Below, piece by piece: positions 63,124 through 64,000 of a stretch of 64,000 nt of DNA. This stretch comes from Sporosarcina ureae DSM 2281. GTDB taxonomy: Bacteria > Bacillota > Bacilli > Bacillales_A > Planococcaceae. The notes beneath the pieces are model-generated. The model saw nothing but the letters and a program-made list of their open reading frames with translations. It was not told the origin of the DNA and did not search any database. The stretch is from contig NZ_AUDQ01000003.1 of assembly GCF_000425545.1 (NCBI RefSeq), positions 1 through 64,000 on the forward strand, given 5' to 3'. Every line of letters starts with the position of its first letter. Position 1 is the stretch's first letter. A program made the position numbers and the translations under genes.

Positions 63124-63870
63124 TCATTGATTCGTCATTTTCTGCAACTCGGCTATTACTTCAGTATGTAAATAAAAGCTGTTCTCTAATCTGTCGTTCA
63201 GCTGTTGTTGTAACTGATCGATCCAATCTTGTGTCTCATGCGTACTCGGTACGAGATGCGGAAATTTCATGCGATTCAAATCATGCCGTCTGCTGTCAAG
63301 CAACCAGACGAAAGGAAAGACCGTCTCTACAATATGTACGTAGCGACTAAAACCAAATGATTCGAAGAACTTCACAATACACGCACTTTCCACTTCAGCG
63401 ATTAACTGCAACCGCTCTTCAACAGTTGTTGGCGGCGCTTGAAGCAATGTCGTCTTGCATTCATTGACTCTGCCGATAGCCGATGACAAAGAACGAATGA
63501 GATGGAAGTTCGGAATCGACGCCAATAGCTTATAGTGAATACCGCTGAAGTGATCGCCCGCCAGGACCATCAACTGCTGTTCTTTGGATGAAGCATCGAC
63601 GATATCGATTTGATCATGGACGTCAAAAGCCGTATGGATGGCACCGATGGCCAACGCTGCGGTTTGCATCTCATCTGTCCACTGCTCTCCGTTAAGCAAA
63701 GGCAATAAGAGCAACGAAGCTTTTCGCCTGTCAATCGGAGCATGTCCGACATCTCGTTCGACCACTGGCTGATAAATAGCGCGTCGCAAATGGTGTATAT
63801 AATTGTCGACTTGGTCAGTGAACCCTTTTGTTTCCATCAGTAAGCTCCATTCCCGTAAGGATACGGTCAT
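63124..63870 (-). CDS. hepS: Heptaprenyl diphosphate synthase component I (HepS)
   Basis: This 248-residue helical protein is the small, non-catalytic subunit. It lacks the aspartate-rich motifs of HepT but has the family blocks [34 protein letters not shown] and [16 protein letters not shown]. It sets product length together with HepT. The ATG overlaps the TGA of mtrB (ATGA), with only a weak ribosome site, so translation is coupled to mtrB. Confidence 0.9.
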   Translation of the reverse strand: MTVSLREWSLLMETKGFTDQVDNYIHHLRRAIYQPVVERDVGHAPIDRRKASLLLLPLLNGEQWTDEMQTAALAIGAIHTAFDVHDQIDIVDASSKEQQLMVLAGDHFSGIHYKLLASIPNFHLIRSLSSAIGRVNECKTTLLQAPPTTVEERLQLIAEVESACIVKFFESFGFSRYVHIVETVFPFVWLLDSRRHDLNRMKFPHLVPSTHETQDWIDQLQQQLNDRLENSFYLHTEVIAELQKMTNQ

Positions 63871-64000
63871 TCTTTTTCTTCGCTCGCAATTACGCCGTGA
63901 GCTGTATGAATTTCAGCTTCTCCCCGAATCTTAATAGCGGAGGTATGCTCGGTAAACTGCGCGATCATGACTTCTCCTCTATCTAGCTTTTCGGTATGGT
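63867..64000 (-). CDS. mtrB: Tryptophan-binding regulator TRAP, C-terminal part (5' end outside window)
   Basis: Reading into the window edge gives [20 protein letters not shown] and then [20 protein letters not shown] before the TGA. It matches residues 33-75 of the B. subtilis TRAP subunit, including Lys and Arg of the KxR RNA-binding motif (here KIR). TRAP forms an 11-mer that, with tryptophan, binds GAG/UAG repeats in trp leaders. The stop overlaps the hepS start. Confidence 0.9.
   Translation of the reverse strand, partial: HTEKLDRGEVMIAQFTEHTSAIKIRGEAEIHTAHGVIASEEKE

Overview
The window is chromosomal DNA of a low-to-moderate GC Gram-positive rod of the Bacillales. The best guess is Planococcaceae of Sporosarcina or Lysinibacillus type, although no species can be named from the sequence alone. 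Evidence for this: strong AGGAGG ribosome sites with frequent TTG and GTG starts, a class B RNase P RNA, gpsB, dynA, ponA-recU, a qcrABC bc complex, bacillithiol synthesis (bshA) and the mtrB/hep/aro supraoperon, in nearly the gene order of Bacillus subtilis.

Layout. 1-336: right end of an IS21-family element (istB tail and terminal repeats), which appears to have landed in the end of a small unknown gene. 321-6045 (mostly minus): two small unknown genes, a metallophosphoesterase, a sulfurtransferase, and the two-GTPase dynamin gene dynA, split by a 25-bp tandem duplication. 6304-10442: cheX, a YpvA-type helicase, a THUMP RNA methyltransferase and rnpB with a good promoter. 10443-14006: a 20-21-bp periodic repeat array, then a UvrA paralogue with an AlkA-type glycosylase. 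14026-19158: gpsB, mrfB with a small coupled ORF, DUF4385, DUF2254, and an XRE regulator with its DUF3169 partner. 19232-26577 is the least conserved part: DUF488, an orphan replication-type winged helix, a TMEM175-type channel, an NTR/TIMP-like secreted protein, a lipoprotein hydrolase, two small proteins and an S-layer-anchored 5'-nucleotidase. 26749-39250: mrfA-yppE divergent from recU-ponA, then ypoC-nth-dnaD-aspB-ypmB-dinG. 39699-46465: panBCD with a structured leader, birA, cca, bshA, dapB and a MazG-type gene. 46647-53714: ypjC, a YugP protease, ypjA, qcrABC and ypiABF. 53742-64000: the aromatic supraoperon aroA-tyrA-hisC-aroH-aroB-aroC-cheR, then ndk, hepT-menG-hepS and the end of mtrB.

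How the genes work together. aroBCA, aroH, tyrA and hisC make chorismate, prephenate and their products. hepS/hepT and menG supply menaquinone, which qcrABC oxidises. panBCD makes pantothenate, birA makes biotinyl enzymes, and bshA starts bacillithiol. DNA maintenance is well represented: mrfA and mrfB, nth, recU, two DinG/XPD-type helicases, a UvrA paralogue and an AlkA-type glycosylase.

Most interesting points: (i) the 25-bp duplication that frameshifts dynA, where removing one copy restores a 1197-residue ORF; (ii) the panB leader, with a hairpin carrying two bulged A residues, a 27-codon leader ORF whose ribosome site overlaps that hairpin, and an intrinsic terminator inside the leader ORF; (iii) mrfA and mrfB about 11 kb apart; (iv) no trp genes between aroH and hisC although TRAP is encoded upstream. 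I found no CRISPR array, tRNA, rRNA or complete prophage.
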